Source of the DNA: Algicola sagamiensis DSM 14643
GTDB lineage: Bacteria; Pseudomonadota; Gammaproteobacteria; Enterobacterales; Alteromonadaceae
Reading direction: 5' to 3'
Assembly: GCF_000374485.1 (NCBI RefSeq)
Contig: NZ_KB894491.1
Span: forward strand, 649,537 to 713,536
DNA: 64,000 bases
In this document: piece after piece, positions 17,723 through 26,309 of the stretch
Position numbering within the stretch: position 1 is the first letter of the stretch
Layout: each line of letters opens with the position of its first letter
Made by a program: the position numbers and the translations under genes
The notes under the pieces: generated by a model
What the model saw: the letters and a program-made list of their open reading frames with translations, nothing else
Database searches by the model: none
Told to the model about the DNA's origin: nothing

Positions 17723-18355
17723 ATGTACGGTATTCAAGACTTTTGGTTGTTCGTCTTCTCAGGCATTATGTTGAATCTCATACCCGGGCCTGACTCCCTG
17801 TTTGTCATTGGCAGTACGGCTAAAAACGGATTTCGTGGCGGTTCGACGGCAGCTTTTGGTATTGGTACGGGTACCCTCGTCCATATTTTTGCCGCTGCAT
17901 TTGGCCTATCTGCAATTTTAGCAACCTCCGCAACTGCGTTTACCATCATTAAAATCGTGGGATGTTGTTACTTGATTTATATGGGTCTAACGATGATCCT
18001 GGCAAAAAACTCCCCAGCTTCTCATGAACAAATAGTGATGAACAGTTCATTGAAAAAAGTGTTTTATCAAGGATTTTTAACCAATGTTCTCAATCCGAAA
18101 GTTGCCTTATTTTTCCTAGCATTCGTCCCTCAATTTATTGACGTTCATGCAGAAAATAAACCGCTCGCTTTCCTGATACTTGGCCTAGTCTTCAATATCA
18201 ATGCCATCATTTGGAGTCATATTCTTGCTTTCAGCACACTCAAGCTCAAATCAAAGGTAGGACAAAGTCAAAAAGTGAAACTGTGGCTCAATCGCCTTGC
18301 TGGTAGTTTATTTGGATACTTTGGTATCAAGTTAGCCATGAGTTCACAAAGCTAA
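17723..18355 (+). CDS. LysE/RhtB family amino-acid exporter
   Basis: Inner-membrane protein of 210 residues with six predicted helices. It has the family signature near the N-terminus (NLIPGPDSLFVIGSTAKNG) and FLTNVLNPKVALFFLAFVPQ at about 115-135. LysE/RhtB proteins export amino acids such as threonine or homoserine lactone; the substrate is not inferable. An excellent AGGAGGT site precedes the ATG. The gene is divergent from flgB and sits between the flgKL and flgBCDE clusters. Confidence 0.93.
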   Translation: MYGIQDFWLFVFSGIMLNLIPGPDSLFVIGSTAKNGFRGGSTAAFGIGTGTLVHIFAAAFGLSAILATSATAFTIIKIVGCCYLIYMGLTMILAKNSPASHEQIVMNSSLKKVFYQGFLTNVLNPKVALFFLAFVPQFIDVHAENKPLAFLILGLVFNINAIIWSHILAFSTLKLKSKVGQSQKVKLWLNRLAGSLFGYFGIKLAMSSQS

Positions 18356-18376
18356 TCGAGGTATGAATTGAAGATT

Positions 18377-18406
18377 AAAAAGCACAAGGAGCTTCCTGTG
18401 CTTTTT
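18377..18406 (+). terminator. Terminator of the LysE-family gene
   Basis: AAAAAGCACA and TGTGCTTTTT form a perfect 10-bp stem around a 10-base loop, 20 bp after the exporter stop. A T-rich end is present on both strands, so it could also end the convergent small gene at 18433. Confidence 0.85.
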
Positions 18407-18432
18407 GCTTTTATCAGCGCAGTCTCTATGGA

Positions 18433-18690
18433 TTATTGATGGTACTTTGGATCCAGGCTAGTCAACGCTGTCACCTTGAGGACAAAGTCCTGAAATCCGG
18501 TAGAGTCATAAATGATCTTGTTTAGATCGCTGAGTTGTTGATAGGCAACATCCCCATCTTCTATTGCAATGTTCAATACTGACCGTCGGTGTTCGTAAGT
18601 TGAAATGACATCACGCTCTCGCGCTTTGTAGCCATTGACTTGTGAAACAACAGAAGCATCATCAATTGGACATGTGATCTCGTTTTTCAT
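18433..18690 (-). CDS. Small hypothetical protein
   Basis: Soluble protein of 85 residues, mostly helical and charged (NGYKARERDVISTYEHRR, then AYQQLSDLNKIIYDSTGFQD). I chose the ATG at 18690 because AAGGTGA precedes it at 7 bases; an in-frame ATG lies at 18708. No family is recognised. It lies between the LysE-type gene and flgL. Confidence 0.6.
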   Translation of the reverse strand: MKNEITCPIDDASVVSQVNGYKARERDVISTYEHRRSVLNIAIEDGDVAYQQLSDLNKIIYDSTGFQDFVLKVTALTSLDPKYHQ

Positions 18691-18935
18691 TTTCTTCACC
18701 TTCATCATTGGTCATTGCTACTTTCATTATTTATGTAACGCTGGGTATCGAAAAGATGCAGAATTTTTTTAACTGGTGAAATATTCAAACTTAAGGACGA
18801 TATGTAGGATTGACATCACAGATAAAAGAGTGATTTTTGAGTTGAATAAGTCATTTTATTTTATTTTTTAAGAATTCTTTTAAAGAAATTGCTGCTGTGA
18901 ACGATACATAAATAGAAGATAATTAAACATACATT

Positions 18936-19067
18936 TCATCTTCTGGCACGATAAGTGCAAACCCAAATGTGACTACTTACATAGGTTATTTGCCCGATAA
19001 CCCAACGTGACTTTTTGTCTTTTAAGATAGGGTCCGGTAAGTAGGCATCAACAGAATAGTAGAACAT
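18936..19067 (-). CDS. Possible 43-residue protein with strong ribosome-binding site
   Basis: The ATG at 19067 is preceded by GAGGAGG (19073-19079 on the minus strand) at ideal spacing. The product starts MFYYSVDAYLPDP, continues KDKKSRWVIGQITYVSSHIW, and ends TYRARR with a basic tail. The frame stays open upstream to a TTG at 19127, but that start would lie inside a terminator hairpin. No homologue is recognised; the ribosome-binding site is the main evidence. Confidence 0.4.
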   Translation of the reverse strand: MFYYSVDAYLPDPILKDKKSRWVIGQITYVSSHIWVCTYRARR

Positions 19068-19109
19068 AATAGCCTCCTCGCTATCACCAAATTCTACTAG
19101 ATGCGCATC

Positions 19110-19137
19110 AAAAGGCGGCTTGCCCAAGCCGCCTTTT
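19110..19137. terminator. Strong bidirectional hairpin
   Basis: AAAAGGCGGCTT-GCCC-AAGCCGCCTTTT is a perfect 12-bp stem with four Ts at the end on either strand. On the minus strand it lies about 30 bases before the ribosome-binding site of the 43-residue ORF and about 425 bp after flgL. It may end the flgKL transcript or act as a leader structure. Confidence 0.75.
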
Positions 19138-19561
19138 CATTTCATATGCTTCCTTGAGACATCCCAATAACCCACAAAGCCTAGCCTGTACTCTCCCGAG
19201 ATGACGACCCTCAGTTGCGAATATTTAATCGGTATGTATGGTTTTCTGGCATACACCTGCAGTGCATGCACATTTCATTGTTATTTTTAGACTGATTTTT
19301 TTGTCAGTTAACTTTCTCGAACAAACGGCAGTAAATTGGGAGTTTTATGCATCAGGCGGCTTTTATAAACATGACTTTTCTGGAATTGCTCAATTGTTGA
19401 AATACTAAGGGTTAATTTTCTTGGATTGGGCCTACTTTTTGGGTTTATGGCTTTATATTCTTGCCTATGACAGTATTTGGGAAGCACACCACGATTTATC
19501 TGAACATGATCCACCGTAAAAAATAGGCAGATCATGCTGATCAATCAACGAGTATTTATCA
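19138..19561. other. Intergenic region without a confident gene
   Basis: About 420 bp between the flgL stop and the strong hairpin. A 78-codon minus-strand frame exists (19308-19544) but has no ribosome-binding site and unusual composition, so I do not call it. I see no tRNA, repeat or clear promoter here. Confidence 0.5.
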
Positions 19562-20782
19562 TTACAGGAAGTTGAATAAGCTCAAACCAGATAGTCTTGC
19601 AAAAGCTTGTTGCGCTGCGGTTAAAGCCGTCTGCTCCTTCACAATATCCGTCATTGCCTCATTAAAGTCGATCTCCGCAACATTCGCTCTGGCAACCTGG
19701 TTCGTAATATTGAGCTCAGCGTTTGCTGCAAAAATACCATCCGCAACATTCATTCGACCTCCAATCGAGGATTGCGTTGCCATCACGCTATCGAGCGTAT
19801 TGTCAATTTGCACCATCGCATCAGACAATTCATCTTTGAGTGCCAGTGTTTGCCCCACTTCACTTTCCAGCCGAACAATCAACTCTTCCATCGTATCGAG
19901 AATATTTTGTTTACCGGGCGTTGAAAAACTAAAACGAATTTCACCTGGCACTGCACCTGCTGTCGGTGTAATTTCCAGTCCTTGAAAGTCGATTGGTTCA
20001 TCAAAGTTAAACGTTCCCGTTGTCTGAGAAACACCGCCTTTCAAAATATCGTAATTATTCGGTGCAGTCAGTACGATCCGAAAATCATTATTGGTTGCCG
20101 TGGTTTTATCAAAGTTCGCTTTATGATAATCATCAAAAACCCCTTGCTCTGCCACAAACACTGAGCCGCCCGTAATCCCTCCAGTAAACGTTGTATTTGC
20201 CGTTTTTAACCGAGAAGCAACTTCTTCAAAGACTTCCTTACCACTGTCATTACTGGCAAGTGTGACCGATGAGGAAACTTTCAACTCCTTTTGCCCTTCA
20301 TCGCCTTTGTATTCATATTTTCCAGTTGCACCATTTAATACAAAAGGCTGTTTATTGGACTGAAATCCAGAGAAAATGAAGTCGCCATTAGAATCTTTCG
20401 AGTTCATCAAATCAAAGAGTTGATCTCGAATACTGCGCAACTCTTGTGCAATACTTGCTCTGTCTTTATCTGAATTTGCACCATTCCCAGCCTGAACTGC
20501 TTTCGTTCTTGCATTGAAGAGTGTTGTCTTGATGTTCTGGATCACCGACTCTTCATTTTGCAGCGCATTTTTTAACTGGATGCCATTTTGTTGAAACTGA
20601 TCAACTTTTTGAATGTTCTCTGTATAACGCAGTGCAAGCGCAGCATCCGCAGGTGAATCGGCAGGAGTCAGTAAGCGCGTTTGTTTGATCATGCGCTCCG
20701 TTGCTGTGTTTAAGCGGTTCTGCGAGTTCAGGATCCCTTCTTGGACATTTAAATTAAATATCTGCTTTGTTGATAAACGCAT
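19562..20782 (-). CDS. flgL: FlgL, hook-filament junction protein
   Basis: Junction protein of 406 residues. It begins MRLSTKQIFNLNVQEGILNS with RLNTATERMIKQTRLLTPAD, the flagellin-like D0/D1 region. It ends with FlgL/flagellin-type helices (NEAMTDIVKEQTALTAAQQA, then FARLSGLSLFNFL). It lies 15 bp after flgK on the same strand. The central domain (about 150-290) is variable. Confidence 0.96.
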   Translation of the reverse strand: MRLSTKQIFNLNVQEGILNSQNRLNTATERMIKQTRLLTPADSPADAALALRYTENIQKVDQFQQNGIQLKNALQNEESVIQNIKTTLFNARTKAVQAGNGANSDKDRASIAQELRSIRDQLFDLMNSKDSNGDFIFSGFQSNKQPFVLNGATGKYEYKGDEGQKELKVSSSVTLASNDSGKEVFEEVASRLKTANTTFTGGITGGSVFVAEQGVFDDYHKANFDKTTATNNDFRIVLTAPNNYDILKGGVSQTTGTFNFDEPIDFQGLEITPTAGAVPGEIRFSFSTPGKQNILDTMEELIVRLESEVGQTLALKDELSDAMVQIDNTLDSVMATQSSIGGRMNVADGIFAANAELNITNQVARANVAEIDFNEAMTDIVKEQTALTAAQQAFARLSGLSLFNFL

Positions 20783-20797
20783 AAATACACCTCAAAA

Positions 20798-22789
20798 TTA
20801 TCTTGCTGCCGCCAGCAAGGTATCAAATACTGTTCGCGCTGTAGAGATCACTTGAGCCGCTGCTGAATATGTCTGCTGGAACTTAATTAAATCTGCCGCT
20901 TCTTCGTCTTGGTTAACGCCAGAAACAGACTCATATCTTGCTTCTGCCTGAGACAAAATTGCACCAAATGCAGCTTCATTCGTTCTTGCTGAAGCTGTTT
21001 TTTGACCCACAAAACTGACGGTTGATGAATAAGACTCATGCATCGTGAGTCCGTTGTCAGCACCAGTTGCAGCAACGGCATTGCGTTTCATTAAATCTTT
21101 TTCCTGCATGCCAACCAGCTCCAAACCATTCCGGTTGTCATTGAATCCGCCCGTATTGTATCTCACGGTAAATAGATCATTCGTATCTGGTGTCCCAGAG
21201 ATATTAAAGTCATAACCATAGTTTGCAGTTGCTGGAACATTCGACAAGATATTATTGAAGTTTGTCAGCGCCGGGGTTGTACCAATTAAAACACCCCCTG
21301 CATTAGGATCACCATTAAAGATGGAAAATTGGTTTCCGCCATCATAACGCACATATACCGGATCGACCGTCAAACTACCTGGAGCGTTAAAGTTCGAACC
21401 AGCGCCCGTATTGGTCACAGTACCAGGAGATATATCAGCACTACCTGTGTTCGTACTGACCTTTTCTGTCCGAATCGGTGAAGCAAGTGCAAGGTCCTCT
21501 GGGCGTGTTGTTGCAAGTTGCATGGAAGCAGCAGCCTGAAATGCAGGCTTCAAGACATATCGATTTCCATTTGCCAGCGGCGCTGTCGTCGTGATGGTTA
21601 AACCATATTGATTTAAGGGCGTCCCAACGGTACCAGCAACTGTTGACCCTGCAATGACATTGCCTTTTTCATCAATCGCTTCCATGTTGAACGTCGTTGC
21701 TGATGTCATCGTGATCAAAAAGTTATTTGGCGTTAAATTTGTACCACTGCCTGCTTGAACTGTCGCAGTAATTGTCCCCGCAGACGCCGTATTGGCTTGA
21801 AAACCCTGCGCACCAAAACTCGGGATCGTAAATAAGTCCCCACCGATCTCTCCATCCAAGTCCATCCCGAGACGATTTTGGGTATTAAAGGCATCTGCCA
21901 AAGCAAGACCAAGTTGACCGAGTTTATTTTGAGTCGGCTCTAATACCGTCTGCCGAAAGCTCAGAATACCACCGATTTTACCACCGACATCATCTATATC
22001 TAACTCTGTCGTGACATTGTTATTTTTTGTGTATTGTAATTGAATCGATTTAATTCTGGGGTCAGGATCACCGTTTGCTACAAGCAAATTGAATTCATTT
22101 TCTTCCATCACAAGCGCTTCACCGGAGGCCATAAAGATCAACTTTTCACCTTTAGAAGATTCAAGTACTTGAATGTCTAGTAGCTCGGAGAGTTTTCGGA
22201 TCGCTTCATCGCGTTGATCTAAAGTGGTGTTCGGCATATCGCCACTCTGAGTCGCCGTTTGCCCAGCAATTTTATTATTTAATTCAGCGATTTCTTGAAT
22301 GAGATCATTCGCTTCCTGTGCATGAATATCAAGTTGACCATTGACGGATTCTTCTTGTTGTAGAACTAGATCGGAAAAAGCATCGAATCGGTTGACGAGT
22401 GATTCCATTTGTCCAATGACCAATTGGCGGTTGGCTAGTACTGATGGGTTATTCGTTGCGGACTGGAGTTCTTTAAATAAATTATCAAGCTGAGTATTCA
22501 AGCTACTGCCAGCATCAGAAAACAAGACGTCAAGACGAGATGCTTCTTGCAGATAAGATTCGTGAAATTTAAAATTTGACGTATCACGCACAACTTGTCG
22601 CTGTGCGAATTCATCCAGCACACGTGATGTCGTTCCACGACCAACCGTACCATCAAATTGTGTGACATAATTCGTGCGCTGTCGCACATATCCCGTCGTA
22701 TTGAGATTCGAGATATTCGTCGATGTCGTTTGTAATAACCGTGCGCTAGCACGTAAGCCTGATATTCCGATATCCAGTAATGATGCCAT
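20798..22789 (-). CDS. flgK: FlgK, hook-associated protein 1
   Basis: Hook-filament junction protein of 663 residues. The N-terminal rod/hook motif is MASLLDIGISGLRASARLLQ with SNLNTTGYVRQRTNYV. The C-terminal helix contains GVNQDEEAADLIKFQQTYSA. The ATG at 22789 is chosen over the TTG at 22795. It is first in a flgKL unit with its own sigma-54-like promoter. Confidence 0.97.
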   Translation of the reverse strand: MASLLDIGISGLRASARLLQTTSTNISNLNTTGYVRQRTNYVTQFDGTVGRGTTSRVLDEFAQRQVVRDTSNFKFHESYLQEASRLDVLFSDAGSSLNTQLDNLFKELQSATNNPSVLANRQLVIGQMESLVNRFDAFSDLVLQQEESVNGQLDIHAQEANDLIQEIAELNNKIAGQTATQSGDMPNTTLDQRDEAIRKLSELLDIQVLESSKGEKLIFMASGEALVMEENEFNLLVANGDPDPRIKSIQLQYTKNNNVTTELDIDDVGGKIGGILSFRQTVLEPTQNKLGQLGLALADAFNTQNRLGMDLDGEIGGDLFTIPSFGAQGFQANTASAGTITATVQAGSGTNLTPNNFLITMTSATTFNMEAIDEKGNVIAGSTVAGTVGTPLNQYGLTITTTAPLANGNRYVLKPAFQAAASMQLATTRPEDLALASPIRTEKVSTNTGSADISPGTVTNTGAGSNFNAPGSLTVDPVYVRYDGGNQFSIFNGDPNAGGVLIGTTPALTNFNNILSNVPATANYGYDFNISGTPDTNDLFTVRYNTGGFNDNRNGLELVGMQEKDLMKRNAVAATGADNGLTMHESYSSTVSFVGQKTASARTNEAAFGAILSQAEARYESVSGVNQDEEAADLIKFQQTYSAAAQVISTARTVFDTLLAAAR

Positions 22790-22894
22790 AGCCAAAAATC
22801 AACCTTTTTTCCAGTCACTTTAAAAGTATCGACTAAAAATCCGAGATCTTAAATCTGATCCACGGAATATTCTGATCGACATTGCGCTTCTACA

Positions 22895-22911
22895 TGCAAT
22901 CTTCTCACCAA
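22895..22911 (-). promoter_or_regulatory. Sigma-54-type promoter of flgKL
   Basis: On the minus strand TTGGTGAGAAGATTGCA shows GG and GC ten bases apart and a consensus TTGCA -12 element; the CAC after GG is not conserved. It lies about 105 bp upstream of the flgK ATG. Confidence 0.6.
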
Positions 22912-22984
22912 CTTTTAGAATTTTTTGGGTGAAAACATATGAAAAATTTGAAATGATTTGTCAAAAACAAAGGGATCGCAGTTT

Positions 22985-23038
22985 ATGTCCAATCAATCTA
23001 TGTCCAATCAATCTATGTCGAATCAGTCTATGTCGAAC
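22985..23038 (+). repeat. 15-bp in-frame tandem repeat at the fau start
   Basis: Three near-identical copies of ATGTCCAATCAATCT (the third with two silent changes) are followed by a partial fourth copy. Each copy carries its own ATG, so copy-number change would add or remove MSNQS without shifting the frame. Confidence 0.9.
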
Positions 23039-23623
23039 AATAAACATCAACTACGCCAAACATTAAGAGCAAGACGGAATGCAATGAATACTCAAGAGCA
23101 ACAATCTGCCGCTTTCAATCTTGCCAAGCAGCTTGAGTGTCTTCCTGAGCTACACGCGGCAACAACGATCGCGGCATATCTTGCCAATGACGGAGAAATC
23201 GATCCGCAGGCATTTTTAAAGACATGCTGGGATCAACATAAAATCGTGTGCCTCCCTATCTTGCACCCGTTTTGTAAAGGTCATTTAATTTTTCAGCGAT
23301 ATCATCCCAAAACCCCAATGACAGTTAACCGTTACGGGATCTCCGAGCCAGCGCTTGATTGTTCACAAATCATTCCTGTTCAACATATCGAACTCGTCTT
23401 GGCACCACTTGTTGGATTTGATATCAGCGGGCACAGAATGGGAATGGGCGGAGGGTTTTATGACCGAACTTTTGCCCATCAACACCCCCCTTTAATTGGG
23501 CTTGCTCATGACTGTCAGGAAGTCCCCAACCTCAACGTCGATAGTTGGGATATTCCAATGCAAAAAATCATAACGCCAACCCGCTCTTTTCATGGGAAAG
23601 CAATAGATACGAAAACCGATTGA
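22985..23623 (+). CDS. fau: 5-formyltetrahydrofolate cyclo-ligase
   Basis: Cytosolic enzyme that converts 5-formyl-THF to 5,10-methenyl-THF with ATP. From the ATG at 22985 it has 212 residues. Family motifs are LRQTLRARRNAM near the N-terminus and the ATP/folate-binding GMGGGFYDRT at about 155. The N-terminus is unusual: MSNQS is repeated three times before MSNN, encoded by 15-bp direct repeats, giving four in-frame ATGs (22985, 23000, 23015, 23030). GGGA at about -12 supports the first. rpiA and serA follow, as near enterobacterial fau. Confidence 0.95.
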   Translation: MSNQSMSNQSMSNQSMSNNKHQLRQTLRARRNAMNTQEQQSAAFNLAKQLECLPELHAATTIAAYLANDGEIDPQAFLKTCWDQHKIVCLPILHPFCKGHLIFQRYHPKTPMTVNRYGISEPALDCSQIIPVQHIELVLAPLVGFDISGHRMGMGGGFYDRTFAHQHPPLIGLAHDCQEVPNLNVDSWDIPMQKIITPTRSFHGKAIDTKTD

Positions 23624-23665
23624 TATTATACTGTCCCCCTCCTTTCCATCGGTTCGGTTGACACG

Positions 23666-24319
23666 ATGACTCAAGACGAAATGAAAAAAGCAGCCGCCTG
23701 GGCTGCACTCGAATATGTAACCCCAGGTTCTATTGTCGGTGTGGGCACAGGCTCTACCGTCAATCACTTTATCGACGCTCTCGGAACAATCAAAGACGAT
23801 ATTGCAGGTGCCGTTTCCAGCTCAGAAGCCTCCACAGAAAAACTCCAAGCACTTGGGATTGAAGTCTTTGATTTAAACTCGGTCAGTGTCCTGGATATTT
23901 ATGTCGATGGCGCTGACGAAATCAACCCTCACAATCATATGATCAAAGGCGGAGGCGCAGCACTCACCCGCGAGAAAATCGTCGCAGCTGTCGCAAAAAA
24001 GTTTATCTGTATTGTCGATGAAACTAAGCTCGTCGATTCATTAGGCGCATTTCCTCTTCCAATCGAAGTGATCCCAATGGCGCGCTCATACGTCGCGAGA
24101 GAAATCGTCAAACTAGGTGGTGATCCAGTCTACCGTCAAGGTGTTGTCACAGATAACGGCAATGTGATCTTAGACGTTGTCGGCATGCATATTACAGATG
24201 CCATTTCATTAGAAAAAAAACTCAATGCCATTGTTGGTGTTGTGACAAATGGTCTATTCGCAGCACGTGGCGCAGACGAAGTAATCATCGGCACAATGAA
24301 CGGCCCACAAAAAAGATAA
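23666..24319 (+). CDS. rpiA: Ribose-5-phosphate isomerase A
   Basis: Pentose-phosphate enzyme of 217 residues interconverting ribose-5-P and ribulose-5-P. The phosphate loop is [12 protein letters not shown] (about 27-38). The active-site segments are [19 protein letters not shown], with its catalytic acid residues, and ALTREKIVA. The start [14 protein letters not shown] aligns with the family N-terminus. It lies 43 bp after fau and 26 bp before serA. Confidence 0.98.
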   Translation: MTQDEMKKAAAWAALEYVTPGSIVGVGTGSTVNHFIDALGTIKDDIAGAVSSSEASTEKLQALGIEVFDLNSVSVLDIYVDGADEINPHNHMIKGGGAALTREKIVAAVAKKFICIVDETKLVDSLGAFPLPIEVIPMARSYVAREIVKLGGDPVYRQGVVTDNGNVILDVVGMHITDAISLEKKLNAIVGVVTNGLFAARGADEVIIGTMNGPQKR

Positions 24320-24345
24320 TTCATCACAACAAGAGAGTCAGATAG

Positions 24346-25578
24346 ATGACCAAGCAATCTCTACCCAAGGACAAAATCAAAATTCTCCTTCTTGAAGGTG
24401 TACACGCCAGTGCGATGGAGACGTTAAAAGCAAACGGATATACGCAAATTGAATACCTCAAGACATCCTTAAGTGACGAAGCGCTGTCAGAGAAACTTCG
24501 GGATGTTCACTTCCTTGGGATCCGTTCCCGAACACAAATCACAAAAGACGTTTTAAAGCATGCCAATAAACTCGCAGCGGTTGGCTGTTTTTGTATCGGT
24601 ACAAACCAAGTTGATTTGAAGTCAACGGAAGCACTCGGTATCCCCGTCTTCAATGCCCCCTTTTCGAATACGCGCTCCGTCGCAGAACTTGTTCTTGGTG
24701 AAATTCTACTGCTCTTACGAAATATTCCAGAAAAAAACAAAGCAGCCCATCAAGGTGGCTGGTTAAAAACTGCGGTTGGCTCGGTAGAAGCACGAGGCAA
24801 AACGCTTGGGATCATCGGCTACGGTCATATCGGGACACAGCTTGGTATTTTAGCGGAAACAATCGGAATGAACGTCGTTTATTTTGATATCGAAAACAAA
24901 CTTCCCTTGGGCAATGCAAGCCCAATGCGCAGCTTGACGGAGTTATTAAAATACGCAGATGTCATCTCACTGCATGTGCCAGAAACCAAAGCAACGCATA
25001 TGATGATTGACGAAGCCCAGCTGGATGTCATGAAGCCAAATTCAATTTTGATTAATGCGTCACGTGGCCATGTTGTCAACATTGATGCTTTAGCTGATGC
25101 GTTAAAAGCAGGTCGTATCCGCGGTGCTGCGATCGATGTGTTCCCAGTAGAACCAAAAGGCAACGACGAAGCGTTCGTGTCTCCTTTGCAAGGTATGGAT
25201 AATGTGATCCTGACCCCACATATCGGTGGCTCGACGCAGGAAGCACAAGAAAATATCGGGGTTGAAGTCGCTGGCAAGCTCGTGAAATACAGTGATAACG
25301 GCTCTACACTCTCAGCGGTCAACTTTCCTGAAGTATCACTACCTGAACATACCAATTGCAGTCGCCTTCTGCACATCCACCAAAACGTGCCTGGTATTCT
25401 GACCAAGATCAACATGGCTTTTGCGGAGCAAAATATCAACATTGCAGCTCAGTACCTGCAAACCACCGAATCCATCGGTTATGTTGTCATTGATGTCGAT
25501 ACAGATGATAGCGTCCTCGCCCTTCAAGAACTCAAGCAAATCGAGGGTACCATTCGCGCTCGTCTGATCCATTCTTAA
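24346..25578 (+). CDS. serA: D-3-phosphoglycerate dehydrogenase
   Basis: First enzyme of serine synthesis, 410 residues as in E. coli SerA. It has an NAD-binding Rossmann motif (IIGYGHIGTQLG, about 150-161), the catalytic Arg in INASRGHVVN, the Glu in FPVEP and the catalytic His in TPHIGGSTQEA. A C-terminal ACT domain from about 338 (HQNVPGILTKINMAFAEQNI) should give serine feedback. A rho-independent terminator follows directly. Confidence 0.98.
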   Translation: MTKQSLPKDKIKILLLEGVHASAMETLKANGYTQIEYLKTSLSDEALSEKLRDVHFLGIRSRTQITKDVLKHANKLAAVGCFCIGTNQVDLKSTEALGIPVFNAPFSNTRSVAELVLGEILLLLRNIPEKNKAAHQGGWLKTAVGSVEARGKTLGIIGYGHIGTQLGILAETIGMNVVYFDIENKLPLGNASPMRSLTELLKYADVISLHVPETKATHMMIDEAQLDVMKPNSILINASRGHVVNIDALADALKAGRIRGAAIDVFPVEPKGNDEAFVSPLQGMDNVILTPHIGGSTQEAQENIGVEVAGKLVKYSDNGSTLSAVNFPEVSLPEHTNCSRLLHIHQNVPGILTKINMAFAEQNINIAAQYLQTTESIGYVVIDVDTDDSVLALQELKQIEGTIRARLIHS

Positions 25579-25590
25579 GGCATTTATTTC

Positions 25591-25615
25591 AAAGGCTCAC
25601 CTTCCGTGAGCCTTT
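25591..25615. terminator. Bidirectional terminator between serA and baeR
   Basis: AAAGGCTCAC-CTTCC-GTGAGCCTTT is a perfect 10-bp inverted repeat just after serA and just before the convergent baeR-like stop. Confidence 0.8.
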
Positions 25616-25622
25616 CATCAGC

Positions 25623-26309
25623 TCAAATCAATGTTGGTTCCCTGAAGCAGTAACCAGCGCCATAAATAGACTGGATCACTTCATATTCATCATGAATACA
25701 CTCTAATTTTTTACGTATTTTCTTGATATGGCTATCGACTGTACGATCATTGACAATTCGGTGGTCATCATAGATTGCTTCCATTAATTGCTGACGATTG
25801 AAGACACGATCAGGTTGAGAGGCCATGACATGCAACAGTTTAAATTCGATTGCTGTGAGTGGGACATATTGTTCACAAAATCGAACTTTGAAGGTTTCAG
25901 GGTACAGTTGAAATATTTGATTTGGTTGAGCGACCTCAGGCACAGGTTGCAAACGGCGTAGGATTGCTTTGACCCGCGCGACGACCTCTCGAGGGCTATA
26001 AGGTTTACAGACATAATCATCTGCACCTAGCTCCAGCCCGAGAAGACGATCAATTTCTTCGACACGTGCAGTCACAATCATAATAGGGACTTGAGAAAAC
26101 TGGCGGATCGCTTTACAAATTTCTAAACCATCCATCCCAGGGATCATTAAATCAAGTAAAATCATCGCTGGCTCATTTTCTTTGACCCACGCAACAACGT
26201 GATTTCCTTCATGTATCATTTCTGATTGAAAACCTGCATGTTCGATGTAATCAGCCAAAAGTTGGGCGAGTTTTACTTCATCTTCAACGATCAAAACTTG
26301 TTGTTTCAT
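25623..26309 (-). CDS. baeR: BaeR-like response regulator (OmpR family)
   Basis: Cytosolic two-component regulator of 228 residues. The receiver domain (1-118) shows acidic VEDE, phospho-acceptor Asp in ILLDLMIPGMDG, and Lys in YVCKPYSPREVVARV. The winged-helix OmpR/PhoB-type domain follows (HIKKIRKKLECI and SIYGAGYCF). The receiver closely resembles E. coli BaeR (EEIDRLLGLELGADDYVCKP). The gene overlaps the kinase stop by 4 bp. BaeR controls envelope-stress and efflux genes in E. coli; the targets here are inferred only. Confidence 0.9.
   Translation of the reverse strand: MKQQVLIVEDEVKLAQLLADYIEHAGFQSEMIHEGNHVVAWVKENEPAMILLDLMIPGMDGLEICKAIRQFSQVPIMIVTARVEEIDRLLGLELGADDYVCKPYSPREVVARVKAILRRLQPVPEVAQPNQIFQLYPETFKVRFCEQYVPLTAIEFKLLHVMASQPDRVFNRQQLMEAIYDDHRIVNDRTVDSHIKKIRKKLECIHDEYEVIQSIYGAGYCFREPTLI

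Noticed and set aside
19308-19544. 78-codon minus-strand ORF downstream of flgL
   Set aside because: No ribosome-binding site, TTG start, unusual composition and no family resemblance.
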